Below are positions 8,504-15,827 of a stretch of DNA of 64,000 bases, piece by piece; positions within the stretch are counted from its first letter, which is position 1; each line of letters starts with the position of its first letter. The translations under genes were made by a program, and so were the position numbers. Under the pieces are notes generated by a model. It searched no databases and had not been told where the DNA came from. It worked only from the letters and a program-made list of their open reading frames with translations. The stretch spans positions 186,001 through 250,000 of the forward strand of contig OZ244916.1 of the NCBI GenBank assembly GCA_965221835.1, read 5' to 3'. Source of the DNA: Persebacter sp965221835. GTDB taxonomy: Bacteria; Pseudomonadota; Gammaproteobacteria; Tethybacterales; Persebacteraceae.

Positions 8504-9364
8504 ATGAACAAAACCCGTAAAACAATTTCGCGTTTTCGTGCCGAAATAATGCTGCTGATGGCGACATTTTTTTGGGGCTGGACTTTTCCCGTCGTGCGCG
8601 AGGCGGTTGCCGCGGCGCCGGTTTTTGTTTTTCTGGCATTGCGATTTGCGCTGGCGGCGGTGTGTATGCTGGCATTGACTCGCCGCATGCCGTCCGTGCG
8701 GGCGCGGCGTTTCGGGAGTGCGCTGGGGGCGATGTTGTTTGCGGTATTCGCCTTTCAAACTTGGGGATTGGTGCATACTTCTTCGGCGAACAGCGCGTTT
8801 ATTACCGGTTTGAATGTCGTCTGGGTTTTCTTACTCACCCCGGCAACGGGCGGACGGCGGCGCGACTGGCTGCCGTTGTTTCCCGCATTGGCGGGATTAT
8901 GGTTGCTGACGCGCCCCGATGCGGCGGCGTTCAACATCGGAGACGCGCTAACATTGGCGTGTTCGCTGTTTATCGCGCTACATATTTTAATGCTGGCGCG
9001 TTTGGACAAAGACAGCGGCAGCGGCGAGTTGGCGTTGGTACAATTTGCAACGGTAGCGGCATTGTCGGCATTGTCGGCGGCGGCGTTTGAATCGCTGACG
9101 ATTGTGTGGAGCGGCGATTTGATTTTTGCGTTGATATTGACGGCGTTGGGGGCGACGGTATTTTCGCTTTGGGTGCAGACACATTTTCAGCGATATACGA
9201 CAGCACGGCGGGCGGGATTGATATTTATTTGCGAACCGCTTTTCGCGGCAATTTTTGCGGCGGGATGGTACGGCGAAACACTTCCCGCCGCCGCATTTCC
9301 CGGCGCAGCATTGATTCTTGCAGCAACAATCTGGGCAGTCTGCCGCACCGAAAAGGCGGTATAA
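8504..9364 (+). CDS. EamA/DMT-superfamily membrane transporter
   Basis: 286 residues with about ten hydrophobic segments arranged as two EamA repeats; the typical first-helix signature FFWGWTFPVVREA is at residues 21-33. Proteins of this drug/metabolite superfamily export amino acids, metabolites or drugs through the inner membrane; the substrate cannot be inferred. It is divergent from infC and starts 19 bp from the infC -10 box. Its own promoter is not obvious. Confidence 0.9.
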   Translation: MNKTRKTISRFRAEIMLLMATFFWGWTFPVVREAVAAAPVFVFLALRFALAAVCMLALTRRMPSVRARRFGSALGAMLFAVFAFQTWGLVHTSSANSAFITGLNVVWVFLLTPATGGRRRDWLPLFPALAGLWLLTRPDAAAFNIGDALTLACSLFIALHILMLARLDKDSGSGELALVQFATVAALSALSAAAFESLTIVWSGDLIFALILTALGATVFSLWVQTHFQRYTTARRAGLIFICEPLFAAIFAAGWYGETLPAAAFPGAALILAATIWAVCRTEKAV

Positions 9365-9409
9365 CTCGTTTCGGGCGGAGATTTCCCGCATTTTTAATAA
9401 GGAGAAAAT

Positions 9410-9484
9410 ATGAAAAATCTAATCGTGCCATTTCTGCGGAAAGCGGCGAAAAAAATAGGGAGTAAATCATGGATGAACAAGTGA
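9410..9484 (+). CDS. Possible 24-residue cationic peptide
   Basis: An ATG at 9410 follows an AAGGAG site at good spacing and opens a 24-codon frame (start MKNLIVPFLRKAAKKIG), ending inside the next gene with a 16-bp overlap. The peptide is basic and amphipathic. It could be a translational coupler for the gene at 9469 or an upstream small protein; it could also be chance. The ribosome site is the main support. Confidence 0.35.
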   Translation: MKNLIVPFLRKAAKKIGSKSWMNK

Positions 9485-9999
9485 AATTGACATGCATCGG
9501 CGATGCCGAAACGCATTGCAGATTGTTGCGGAATTCCGCGGCGAAAGCCATGGATAATTTGCGGACTGCGATGGATGGCAACGACAGTTGGAATTTGTTA
9601 TATCAGATTAAATTTAATCAGATAGGATGCGATCCGTTGTGTGCGAAAAAACCGCTTAATTTAATTGAGACGGTGAACCAGACATTTACTTATTATGCCT
9701 CGTTTAAGGCGGCTAAACTTTTGTTTCAATGGCATAACGGTTTGAGTGCGCTTACGCTAAATCTCGGCACAAAGGGCGGTTCCGATATTGAAAGCGATGA
9801 ATGCGGCGGGATTGTGGCGGAAGTTTTTGCGGTGGTCGATCCGGACAATAATAACAAGTTGCGAAAAGACATCGCCAAAGTTGCGGCAGCAACCGCCCAA
9901 CATAAATATGCTTTTTTCATTTGTCCGGGGTATGGCGAAATGCGTTGCAAAGAAAAGGAGAAGAGGGGAGTTATTGTGTATTCTCTTGGTGCGGAATAA
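9469..9999 (+). CDS. Hypothetical protein, unknown function
   Basis: 176 residues, no signal peptide or membrane segment, no family recognised. Its base composition is visibly more AT-rich than the neighbouring core genes. Cysteines are scattered (for example CIGD, CDPLC, CPGYGEMRC) without a clear metal-binding pattern. It is followed by the first of the hairpin terminators of this cluster, and opens the accessory region between the EamA gene and position 13002. Confidence 0.7.
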   Translation: MDEQVKLTCIGDAETHCRLLRNSAAKAMDNLRTAMDGNDSWNLLYQIKFNQIGCDPLCAKKPLNLIETVNQTFTYYASFKAAKLLFQWHNGLSALTLNLGTKGGSDIESDECGGIVAEVFAVVDPDNNNKLRKDIAKVAAATAQHKYAFFICPGYGEMRCKEKEKRGVIVYSLGAE

Positions 10000-10009
10000 C
10001 GGCAAAAAC

Positions 10010-10048
10010 CGGCGGAGATTCCGTGTCCCCGCCGTTTTTTTGTATAAT
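10010..10048 (+). terminator. Hairpin terminator fused to a -10 box (copy 1)
   Basis: CGGCGG (10010-10015) pairs with CCGCCG (10029-10034) and is followed by seven T. The last T runs directly into GTATAAT, whose TATAAT lies at 10043-10048. It can end transcription of the 9469 gene and begin that of the 10126 gene. The same string recurs almost unchanged at 10400-10438. Confidence 0.75.
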
Positions 10049-10125
10049 CCAATTTTGGCGGCGGTCGCTTTGTTTCATCGGCGGGTGATTGCTTTTTATT
10101 CATTAATCCGAAAAGGAGGGAAACG

Positions 10126-10377
10126 ATGGAAATAACTACAATAGGCGGTATGAATGTTTATTATGACGGTAAGCAGTTGAAGACGGACGCACATGGAAAA
10201 AATGCGGCTTTTTTATGTCCTGTTTCCGGCTGTGAGCATCCGATAATTTTGGCAATTCCTCCTGTACATCGGGGGAAATACGAAACCTCTCCCGCTGAAT
10301 GTCGAGGATGTAAAGCCAAATATGTTATATCGTCTGTGGATGAAGATAAGATTTACATCAAATCCGTAGGAGGGTGA
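10126..10377 (+). CDS. Small zinc-ribbon-like protein, paralogue of 10842 gene
   Basis: 83 residues, preceded by AAGGAGGG. Cysteines C31, C36, C59 and C62 form a C-x4-C ... C-x2-C pattern suitable for one zinc ion. The N-terminal half (VYYDGKQLKTDAHGKNAAF) and the PAEC..C..KYV segment are shared with the 88-residue protein at 10842-11108, so the two are paralogues; the lipoprotein gene lies between them. No known family recognised. It is bracketed by the two near-identical terminator/promoter modules. Confidence 0.75.
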   Translation: MEITTIGGMNVYYDGKQLKTDAHGKNAAFLCPVSGCEHPIILAIPPVHRGKYETSPAECRGCKAKYVISSVDEDKIYIKSVGG

Positions 10378-10399
10378 TTACTATTTTCCGCGAAAAAAA

Positions 10400-10438
10400 C
10401 GGCGAGGATTCCGTGTCCCCGCCGTTTTTTTGTATAAT
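10400..10438 (+). terminator. Hairpin terminator fused to a -10 box (copy 2)
   Basis: Nearly identical to the element at 10010-10048: a CGGCG/CCGCCG hairpin, seven T, and TATAAT at 10433-10438 immediately after. It ends the 10126 gene and probably starts the lipoprotein-zinc ribbon pair that begins at 10472. Confidence 0.75.
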
Positions 10439-10471
10439 TCTATTTCTTTACAAAACCGAAAGGAAATTATT

Positions 10472-10849
10472 ATGAAAATCAAAACCATTCTTTTTCCGCT
10501 TTTCGCCGCTGTGCTGTTGGCAGTGAGCGGATGTGCTACTCCGGCTCGTTATGTTGACGGGGCGATGATTCGCTTGGACAAGGATACTGAATACCATGTG
10601 GAAGATGTTGACGGCGGATTTGTGCTGACCGTTGAGTATTCTCGGTATCAGTTTATCCCCGAAAGCGATGCCGTTGATGCAGCGGCGACGAGTCAAATGC
10701 TGTCGCTTGCCTACGACATTGCCGAGCGGCGAGGCAAATCCATTAAACCCGTTAACGAACAGCGAATTCGCAAATCAATGGGGCGCAACGGTATTACCGG
10801 CATTACTTCGTGGTCGGGAACCGTGAAAGTCGTCTACGACGATGTCTAA
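10472..10849 (+). CDS. Small lipoprotein, unknown function
   Basis: 125 residues. The start at 10472 is preferred over an earlier in-frame codon because AAAGGAAAT precedes it and it begins a signal peptide with lipobox AVSGC (Cys at residue 21). The mature part has no recognised domain. The signal peptide closely matches that of the lipoprotein at 58422-58748 (MKIK..I..PLFA), although the mature parts differ. The stop overlaps the start of the next gene by 8 bp. Confidence 0.8.
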   Translation: MKIKTILFPLFAAVLLAVSGCATPARYVDGAMIRLDKDTEYHVEDVDGGFVLTVEYSRYQFIPESDAVDAAATSQMLSLAYDIAERRGKSIKPVNEQRIRKSMGRNGITGITSWSGTVKVVYDDV

Positions 10850-11108
10850 AAAGAATATCAGCGTTTCGATAACAGGGGCGAGCGTCTATTTCAACAAAAA
10901 GTTATTGACGGATGCGAGTGGCAACAATGCCGCTTTTGAGTGCCCCTGTCCGAATTGCAAGCATCCCGTGTTGCTGGTGATTGGTTGCGTGAACGACAAA
11001 GGGCTATTTCCCAAGCGTCCCGCCGAATGTCCGCGTTGTCATCAGAAGTATGTCGTGGAGCGAATGGTTGTTAACGAGGTTCACATAGAAATTGCAACAG
11101 CGGAATAA
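10842..11108 (+). CDS. Small zinc-ribbon-like protein, paralogue of 10126 gene
   Basis: 88 residues; overlaps the lipoprotein gene by 8 bp, so the two are likely translated together. Cysteines C34, C36, C39 and C63, C66 give a CPCPNC ... CPRC arrangement, a plausible treble-clef or zinc-ribbon site. It shares with the 10126 protein the plan VYF.KK.L.TDA.G.NAAF.CP...C.HP followed by PAEC..C..KYV. Function unknown. Confidence 0.75.
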   Translation: MSKKNISVSITGASVYFNKKLLTDASGNNAAFECPCPNCKHPVLLVIGCVNDKGLFPKRPAECPRCHQKYVVERMVVNEVHIEIATAE

Positions 11109-11113
11109 CAAAA

Positions 11114-11154
11114 CGGCGGAGATTCCGAATCCCGCCGTTTTTTTTATTTATAAT
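11114..11154 (+). terminator. Hairpin terminator followed by a -10 box (copy 3)
   Basis: CGGCGGAGATT...AATCCCGCCG followed by eight T, then TATAAT at 11149-11154, only 11 bp before the next start codon. It belongs to the same family as the modules at 10010 and 10400, with a different loop. Confidence 0.7.
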
Positions 11155-11165
11155 ATGAGGAAAAT

Positions 11166-12260
11166 ATGATTACTTTACTACGCATAATTCATATCGTAGC
11201 ATTTACGATTGCCATCGGAGGAGCCGCAGGAATCATTCTTTTCGTGCTATATGCGGGATTTGTCGGCATTGCGTCTCACTTCGGAGTTGGTTGGGCGATT
11301 GCGGCATTATTTTCCACTATTATGGTAATTGGGCTTCCTTTTGTCATAATCGGGGCGTTCTTGGCAATGGTAGATGTTTGGGGTTGGAGTTTGGGATGGT
11401 CTATTATTTTTGCATCTTCTGTACCGCTATTCTGGATGCCACTCGGTATTTTTGGTTCCATTGCAATTTTGGCAGACAAAAAGATAAGAGAGTTGGAAAT
11501 GGAGGCGGAACGGCGGCGGGATGATGGAAACGGCGAAAAGGAAGAGGCAGGGCGACAGAATAATGGCGGGGATTCCGAATCCCGCCGTTTTTTACCTAAA
11601 CAGAAGAATAGAATGAAAAAACTAACATTTCTTATTCCGCTGTTTGCGATTTTGTTTGCGGTTTCGCATATTTCTTTCACCGATGAATGCCTGTTATGCG
11701 ATCCCGCCTTTAATGGCGACATTGCCGAAGTTAAGCGTCTGCTTGACGGCGGGGCGAATCTGGATGCGGGGAATGATCACGGCAATACGGCTTTGATGGT
11801 GGCGGTAGGGAAAGGATATGCCGAAATAGTGAAAATGCTAATATCGGCAGGGGCGAATGTGGATGCGGCGAATGATGGCGATGCGACGGCTTTGCATGTG
11901 GCGGCAAATAAGGGAAATGCCGAATTTGCGAAAATTCTGTTGTCGGCGGGGGCGAATCCGAATGCGACAGATAACAAAGGCGTGACATCTTTGATGGTGG
12001 CGGCATTTGACGGACATGACGAAGTTGCGAAAATGCTATTGTCGGCGGGGGCGAATCCGAATGCGGTGGGCATGGAAAGCGTGACGGCTTTGATAGCGGC
12101 AGTAAGTAAAGGACATGCCGAAGTTGTAAAGATATTGATAGCGGGCGGAGCAGAAGTTAATCAGCGTACGTCCGAAGGAAACACAGCTTTGGATATGGCG
12201 AAATTTAGGCGTTTTTCCGAGATTGAACGCATTTTGCGGGCGGCGGGGGCGAAAGAATAG
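11166..12260 (+). CDS. Membrane protein joined in frame to secreted ankyrin protein
   Basis: 364 residues in one open frame. Residues about 5-105 hold three or four hydrophobic segments, followed by a charged stretch to about 132. Residues about 133-149 are encoded by a hairpin terminator-like element (11565-11593). Residue 150 (ATG at 11613) begins what looks like an independent signal peptide (MKKLTFLIPLFAILFAVS), and about five ankyrin repeats fill the rest (GNTALMVAVGKGYAEIVKML and similar). It may be a true fusion, or two genes whose boundary lost its stop codon; a stop exists in another frame just before the hairpin. Ankyrin repeats mediate protein binding. Confidence 0.65.
   Translation: MITLLRIIHIVAFTIAIGGAAGIILFVLYAGFVGIASHFGVGWAIAALFSTIMVIGLPFVIIGAFLAMVDVWGWSLGWSIIFASSVPLFWMPLGIFGSIAILADKKIRELEMEAERRRDDGNGEKEEAGRQNNGGDSESRRFLPKQKNRMKKLTFLIPLFAILFAVSHISFTDECLLCDPAFNGDIAEVKRLLDGGANLDAGNDHGNTALMVAVGKGYAEIVKMLISAGANVDAANDGDATALHVAANKGNAEFAKILLSAGANPNATDNKGVTSLMVAAFDGHDEVAKMLLSAGANPNAVGMESVTALIAAVSKGHAEVVKILIAGGAEVNQRTSEGNTALDMAKFRRFSEIERILRAAGAKE
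11565..11593 (+). repeat. Terminator-family hairpin lying inside an open reading frame
   Basis: GGCGGGGATTC pairs with GAATCCCGCC and is followed by six T. It is the same hairpin family found between genes at 10010, 10400, 11114 and 55741, but here translation reads through it in the 11166-12260 frame. Confidence 0.75.
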
Positions 12261-12305
12261 TGCCGCTGTCGGGGTTTGGTTTTTTATTAATAGAAAAGGA
12301 TAACG

Positions 12306-12689
12306 ATGATGGACAAAGAAATAATAAAAGCAGTCAAGAGCGGAAATTTGCAGGCAGTAGTTCGTTTACTTGCGGAAGATGCGAATCCGAATGCTATTAA
12401 CGACGGCGGCGGAAGTGTTTTAATGATGGCGGCTGTCCGCAGAAATCCCGAAATTGTAAAATCTTTATTGGACGGCAAAGCCGATCCGAATTTTTCGGAC
12501 GATAAGGGAAATACGGCTTTGATGGGGGCGGCAATTGCAGGTATTGCCGAAAATGTCAAACTGTTATTAAGTGCAGGTGCTAATCCGGAAACAAAAGATG
12601 GTTTCGGTGGAAGCGTTTTGTATTTTGCTAAAAAGTTTGGACATTCCGAAGTCGTCCGCATATTGAAAGAGGCGGGGGCGAAAGAGTAG
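12306..12689 (+). CDS. Small ankyrin-repeat protein
   Basis: 127 residues made of about four ankyrin repeats (GNTALMGAAIAGIAENVKLLL is the clearest), with no signal peptide, so probably cytoplasmic. A GGA-type ribosome site precedes the start. It lies 45 bp after the larger ankyrin gene and ends in the same AGAKE tail, so the two probably share ancestry by duplication. Confidence 0.75.
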   Translation: MMDKEIIKAVKSGNLQAVVRLLAEDANPNAINDGGGSVLMMAAVRRNPEIVKSLLDGKADPNFSDDKGNTALMGAAIAGIAENVKLLLSAGANPETKDGFGGSVLYFAKKFGHSEVVRILKEAGAKE

Positions 12690-12814
12690 TCGCCGTTTTC
12701 TTTGCGGGAATTCGGCGGTGAAAAGGCAATTTGCTATTTCCGTTTTTGCGGAAATGGTATTTTTCTTTCCTCCGCCCGTGCGGGAACGGCGGCGTATCCG
12801 AAAACGGAAATAGT

Positions 12815-12843
12815 TTGGAATTCGCGCGATATTTGGTTATACT
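12815..12843 (+). promoter_or_regulatory. Promoter of the 12850 small gene
   Basis: TTGGAA (12815-12820), a 17-bp spacer, and TATACT (12838-12843). The expected transcription start falls on or next to the ATG at 12850, so the transcript would be leaderless. Confidence 0.6.
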
Positions 12844-12849
12844 TATTGC

Positions 12850-13002
12850 ATGAACGAATCCGCGAAATCCAAACCCCGTACTCCGCGTCCGCCCGTTGCG
12901 CCACACGCAATTTCACCACCCCGCAAACTTCCACCCGGCTGGCCCGAAAAACTTCCTCGCCGCCCGCTTGGACCGAACGACACCAACTACAAAGGGCTTT
13001 AA
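12850..13002 (+). CDS. Proline-rich 50-residue protein
   Basis: A 50-residue basic frame, rich in proline and ending in RRPLGPNDTNYKGL, starts 6 nt after a TATACT box with a good -35 at 17 bp. No ribosome site is present, which fits leaderless translation. The tail resembles the end of small mitochondrial/alphaproteobacterial assembly factors only loosely, so no family is assigned. It is convergent with the membrane protein gene, with a 4-bp overlap of their ends. Confidence 0.5.
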   Translation: MNESAKSKPRTPRPPVAPHAISPPRKLPPGWPEKLPRRPLGPNDTNYKGL

Positions 13003-13472
13003 GCGGCAGGTTTTTGGAGCATATCCGAAACCGCAAAAACGACCGGAGTCGCCGCGCCGATGCAAAAAAGAAAGATGGAGCACTGCAGACATTTCTCTTT
13101 TTGTCGCAGCGTTTCGGCGCTGATTTCAATTTTTTTCTGATAGTCGCCGAGGCATTCAATCATCAGCGCGACAACATCCGCGGCGTCTTTCCACGAATCT
13201 TCGGGGTCTTGTCCGGGCGCGCCGAATTTTCGCGTCCAAATCGCCGCCACGCCGCACATTGCGGAAAGCGCGAGAAACACCGCCGCGCCCGCAAAAAACA
13301 AAGATTCGCCAGTTTGCGTTTTGCCGAGCAAATATCCCAGCACCGCAACCGATGATGTTGTGAATACCACCGCCTTTCTTTCGTATTGCGAATTGGTGGC
13401 GATTTGATCGTTGAGGCGCAACTCCGCCAGCCGCACCGCTTCTTGTAAATACTTTTCTTCCGCGTCCGCCAT
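12999..13472 (-). CDS. Small membrane protein with two or three transmembrane helices
   Basis: 157 residues from the ATG at 13472. An N-terminal amphipathic helix (EEKYLQEAVRLAELRLNDQIA) precedes two close membrane segments (about 34-52 and 58-78), then a soluble helix and a third segment near the C-terminus (SIFLFCIGAATPVVFAV). The start overlaps the sdaA stop as TAATG, so translation is probably coupled. The helix-TM-TM-helix plan recalls SLATT-type effectors, but the similarity is only in layout. Function unknown. Confidence 0.7.
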   Translation of the reverse strand: MADAEEKYLQEAVRLAELRLNDQIATNSQYERKAVVFTTSSVAVLGYLLGKTQTGESLFFAGAAVFLALSAMCGVAAIWTRKFGAPGQDPEDSWKDAADVVALMIECLGDYQKKIEISAETLRQKEKCLQCSIFLFCIGAATPVVFAVSDMLQKPAA

Positions 13473-14875
13473 TAACAATCTACAATATTAATCGGCACTT
13501 CCAGAACGTTCGTTGCCAAACCGCCGCGGGCGGTTTCTTTGTATTTGTCTTTCATATCGCGACCGGTTTCGCGCATTGTTTTAATTACTTTGTCTAACGA
13601 AACGAAATGCGTACCGTCGCCGGCGAGGGCGAGACGGACGGCGTTAATTGCTTTGTTCGCGCCCACCGCGTTGCGTTCTATGCATGGAATTTGCACCAAG
13701 CCGCCGATGGGGTCGCAAGTTAAACCGAGATTATGTTCCATTGCAATTTCGGCGGCGTTTTCTACTTGTTGCGGCGTTGCATCGGACACTTCCGCCAATC
13801 CCGCCGCCGCCATTGAGCATGCGGAACCGACTTCGCCTTGACAGCCGACTTCGGCGCCGCTGATGGATGCGTTTTCTTTGTAAAGCGAACCGACTGCCGC
13901 CGCCGCCAACAAAAAGCGGACGATTCCGTCTTCGTTCGCGCCGGAAATATGGCGCGCATAATAATGCAAAACCGCCGGGACGATTCCCGCTGCGCCGTTT
14001 GTCGGGGCGGTGACAACGCGACCGCCGCCGGCATTTTCTTCGTTGACCGCGATGGCGTATAAATTAACCCAATCTATTACCGCGAGCGGATCTTCGCGGC
14101 ATTTCGCATTTTTTTCTAAACGGCGACACAAACCGGGCGCGCGTCTTTTTACTTGCAAACCGCCGGGCAATACGCCTTCGGTGCGACAACCGCGGCGGAC
14201 GCATTCGCGCATCGTTTTCCAGATTTTCAGAAGTTTTTCGCGTACTTTTTCTTCGGGCAAAAGCGCGATTTCGTTGGCGAGCATGATTTCGGAAATGCTT
14301 TTATTTTCTTTCGCGCAAATCGCCAACAATTCTTTACCGCTGGAAAACGGATAGGGAATCGGGCGCGGTTCTACGGCGATGAGCGGCGAATCTTTTTCGG
14401 CAGCGGATTCGTCCACGACAAAACCGCCGCCGATTGAATAGTACGAAGCCGCGAAAATTTCTGCACCGCTTTCGTCAAATGCGCGAAAGATCATTCCGTT
14501 CGGATGAAACGGCAGCGACTTGCGTTTATGCATAATTAAATCATCTCGTTCGTTGTACGGAACGCGATGTTTGCCGAGCAACATCAGCCGTTTGTCGTCG
14601 CGCACGGCGGCGAGGCGGTCGGGAATGGATTCCACATTTACATTTTCGGGCGTGTCGCCTTCCAGCCCGAGCAAAACGGCTTTGGTGGAACCGTGTCCGC
14701 GTCCGGTCACGCCGAGCGAGCCGTACATTTCGGCGCGAACGCGCGCGACATTTGCGAGTTTGCCGGAAGAATCCAGAGTTTCCGCAAAACGCCGTCCGGC
14801 AACCATCGGTCCGACGGTGTGCGAACTGGACGGTCCGATTCCTATCTTGAATAAATCAAAAACGCTGACGGTCAT
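13472..14875 (-). CDS. sdaA: L-serine ammonia-lyase, iron-sulfur type
   Basis: 467 residues, the single-chain form. The N-terminal beta domain begins with the typical GIGPSSSHTVGPM (residues 12-24). The C-terminal alpha domain has the cluster cysteines (GSACSMAAAGLAE, LTCDPIGGLVQIPCIERN). It deaminates L-serine to pyruvate with a 4Fe-4S cluster, in the cytoplasm. No Shine-Dalgarno is evident before the ATG. The small membrane protein gene follows with a 1-nt overlap. Confidence 0.96.
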   Translation of the reverse strand: MTVSVFDLFKIGIGPSSSHTVGPMVAGRRFAETLDSSGKLANVARVRAEMYGSLGVTGRGHGSTKAVLLGLEGDTPENVNVESIPDRLAAVRDDKRLMLLGKHRVPYNERDDLIMHKRKSLPFHPNGMIFRAFDESGAEIFAASYYSIGGGFVVDESAAEKDSPLIAVEPRPIPYPFSSGKELLAICAKENKSISEIMLANEIALLPEEKVREKLLKIWKTMRECVRRGCRTEGVLPGGLQVKRRAPGLCRRLEKNAKCREDPLAVIDWVNLYAIAVNEENAGGGRVVTAPTNGAAGIVPAVLHYYARHISGANEDGIVRFLLAAAAVGSLYKENASISGAEVGCQGEVGSACSMAAAGLAEVSDATPQQVENAAEIAMEHNLGLTCDPIGGLVQIPCIERNAVGANKAINAVRLALAGDGTHFVSLDKVIKTMRETGRDMKDKYKETARGGLATNVLEVPINIVDC

Positions 14876-14932
14876 TTTTTTTGTAAAAAATTAAGATTAA
14901 TAAAATTTCGGCGAATTAAAAAATTCCGCGAA

Positions 14933-15469
14933 TTAAAAAATTCCGCCGCGGTGCGATTGATAATAATCAAACGCTCGTTCGGCGGACATTTGCCGGACTT
15001 CGTTTGTGCAGGCGGTAAAAACGCGCGCGAGTTCGTTTTCCAGATTGCGCAATTCGCCGCGCCGCCGGTCGCGTTTGTCGCGTTCAAATTCGCCGTCTAT
15101 GGGGACGGGAATATCTTCGCAAAACTCTTCGTGTTTAATTTCGGAAATTTCTTCGCACACTTCAACTTCGCCGCCGCCGCTCTCAGAATCTTGTTGTTCG
15201 GTGGAACATTTTTCTCTGGTTTTGCGTTTTACGGGAATTTGTTTGCAGTAGCGATGCAGGCGAAAACCGCGGGCGAGGGCGGCGGAAATGTCGGCGATTT
15301 CCGATTCGGCGGCGGCGATTTCGGCGTCCAGTTGTTTAACATCGTAATGGCGGTCGCAAACATAATCCGCCCGTTCCGAAGGCGACATTCCGCGAAAATC
15401 ATCCAAAGACGCACACCCGCCGAGCAACGCCCCGCCAATAAAAAATAAAATTTTACAAATCCCACGCAT
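14933..15469 (-). CDS. Lipoprotein with coiled coil, unknown function
   Basis: 178 residues from the ATG at 15469, which starts a signal peptide with lipobox LLGGC (Cys at about residue 19). An earlier in-frame ATG at 15487 would only add six residues. The mature part has a helical stretch (QLDAEIAAAESEIADI) and six cysteines. Between this gene and sdaA the motif gaattaaaaaattcc is repeated twice. No family recognised. Confidence 0.75.
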   Translation of the reverse strand: MRGICKILFFIGGALLGGCASLDDFRGMSPSERADYVCDRHYDVKQLDAEIAAAESEIADISAALARGFRLHRYCKQIPVKRKTREKCSTEQQDSESGGGEVEVCEEISEIKHEEFCEDIPVPIDGEFERDKRDRRRGELRNLENELARVFTACTNEVRQMSAERAFDYYQSHRGGIF

Positions 15470-15592
15470 ACCGCCATTATACCGCATCGCGTCCGATTCT
15501 TCCGCTTTCCAAATTTATTTCACACCGCCCCCACCGCCCGGCGGGAAACGAATGCCGCCACCGAAATTGTTTTTTCCGTGCATAATTCGCCG

Positions 15593-15765
15593 ATGGCGCG
15601 CGCGAAATTCGCAAAACAATCCCCGCCCGAACCCGCGCCGTTCAGTGCGCACCTCAAAGCCGAAACCGAACCAACGGCACCGCCCCCCCCAAAAAAACCG
15701 CCAATGAGTGGAGGTTTAAGACGCGGGGCGACTTCCGCTATTTTATGGCGGAAAATGTGTTATAG
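15593..15765 (+). pseudogene. Small frame broken at a C8-A7 run
   Basis: The ATG at 15593, six nt after a CATAAT box, opens a frame (MARAKFAKQSPPEPAPFS) that reaches eight C followed by seven A at 15683-15697. Removing one base there continues into NEWRFKTRGDFRYFMAENVL and a TAG at 15763-15765, which reads like genuine protein. As sequenced, the frame continues elsewhere. It may be a sequencing slip, a decayed gene, or a switchable small gene. No other gene is visible between 15470 and 15827. Confidence 0.4.
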
Positions 15766-15827
15766 TTATTATTTTACGGCTGGAAAATCGGGGATGGTTT
15801 TTTGCCGTGTAACGCAAAGAAACTGAA

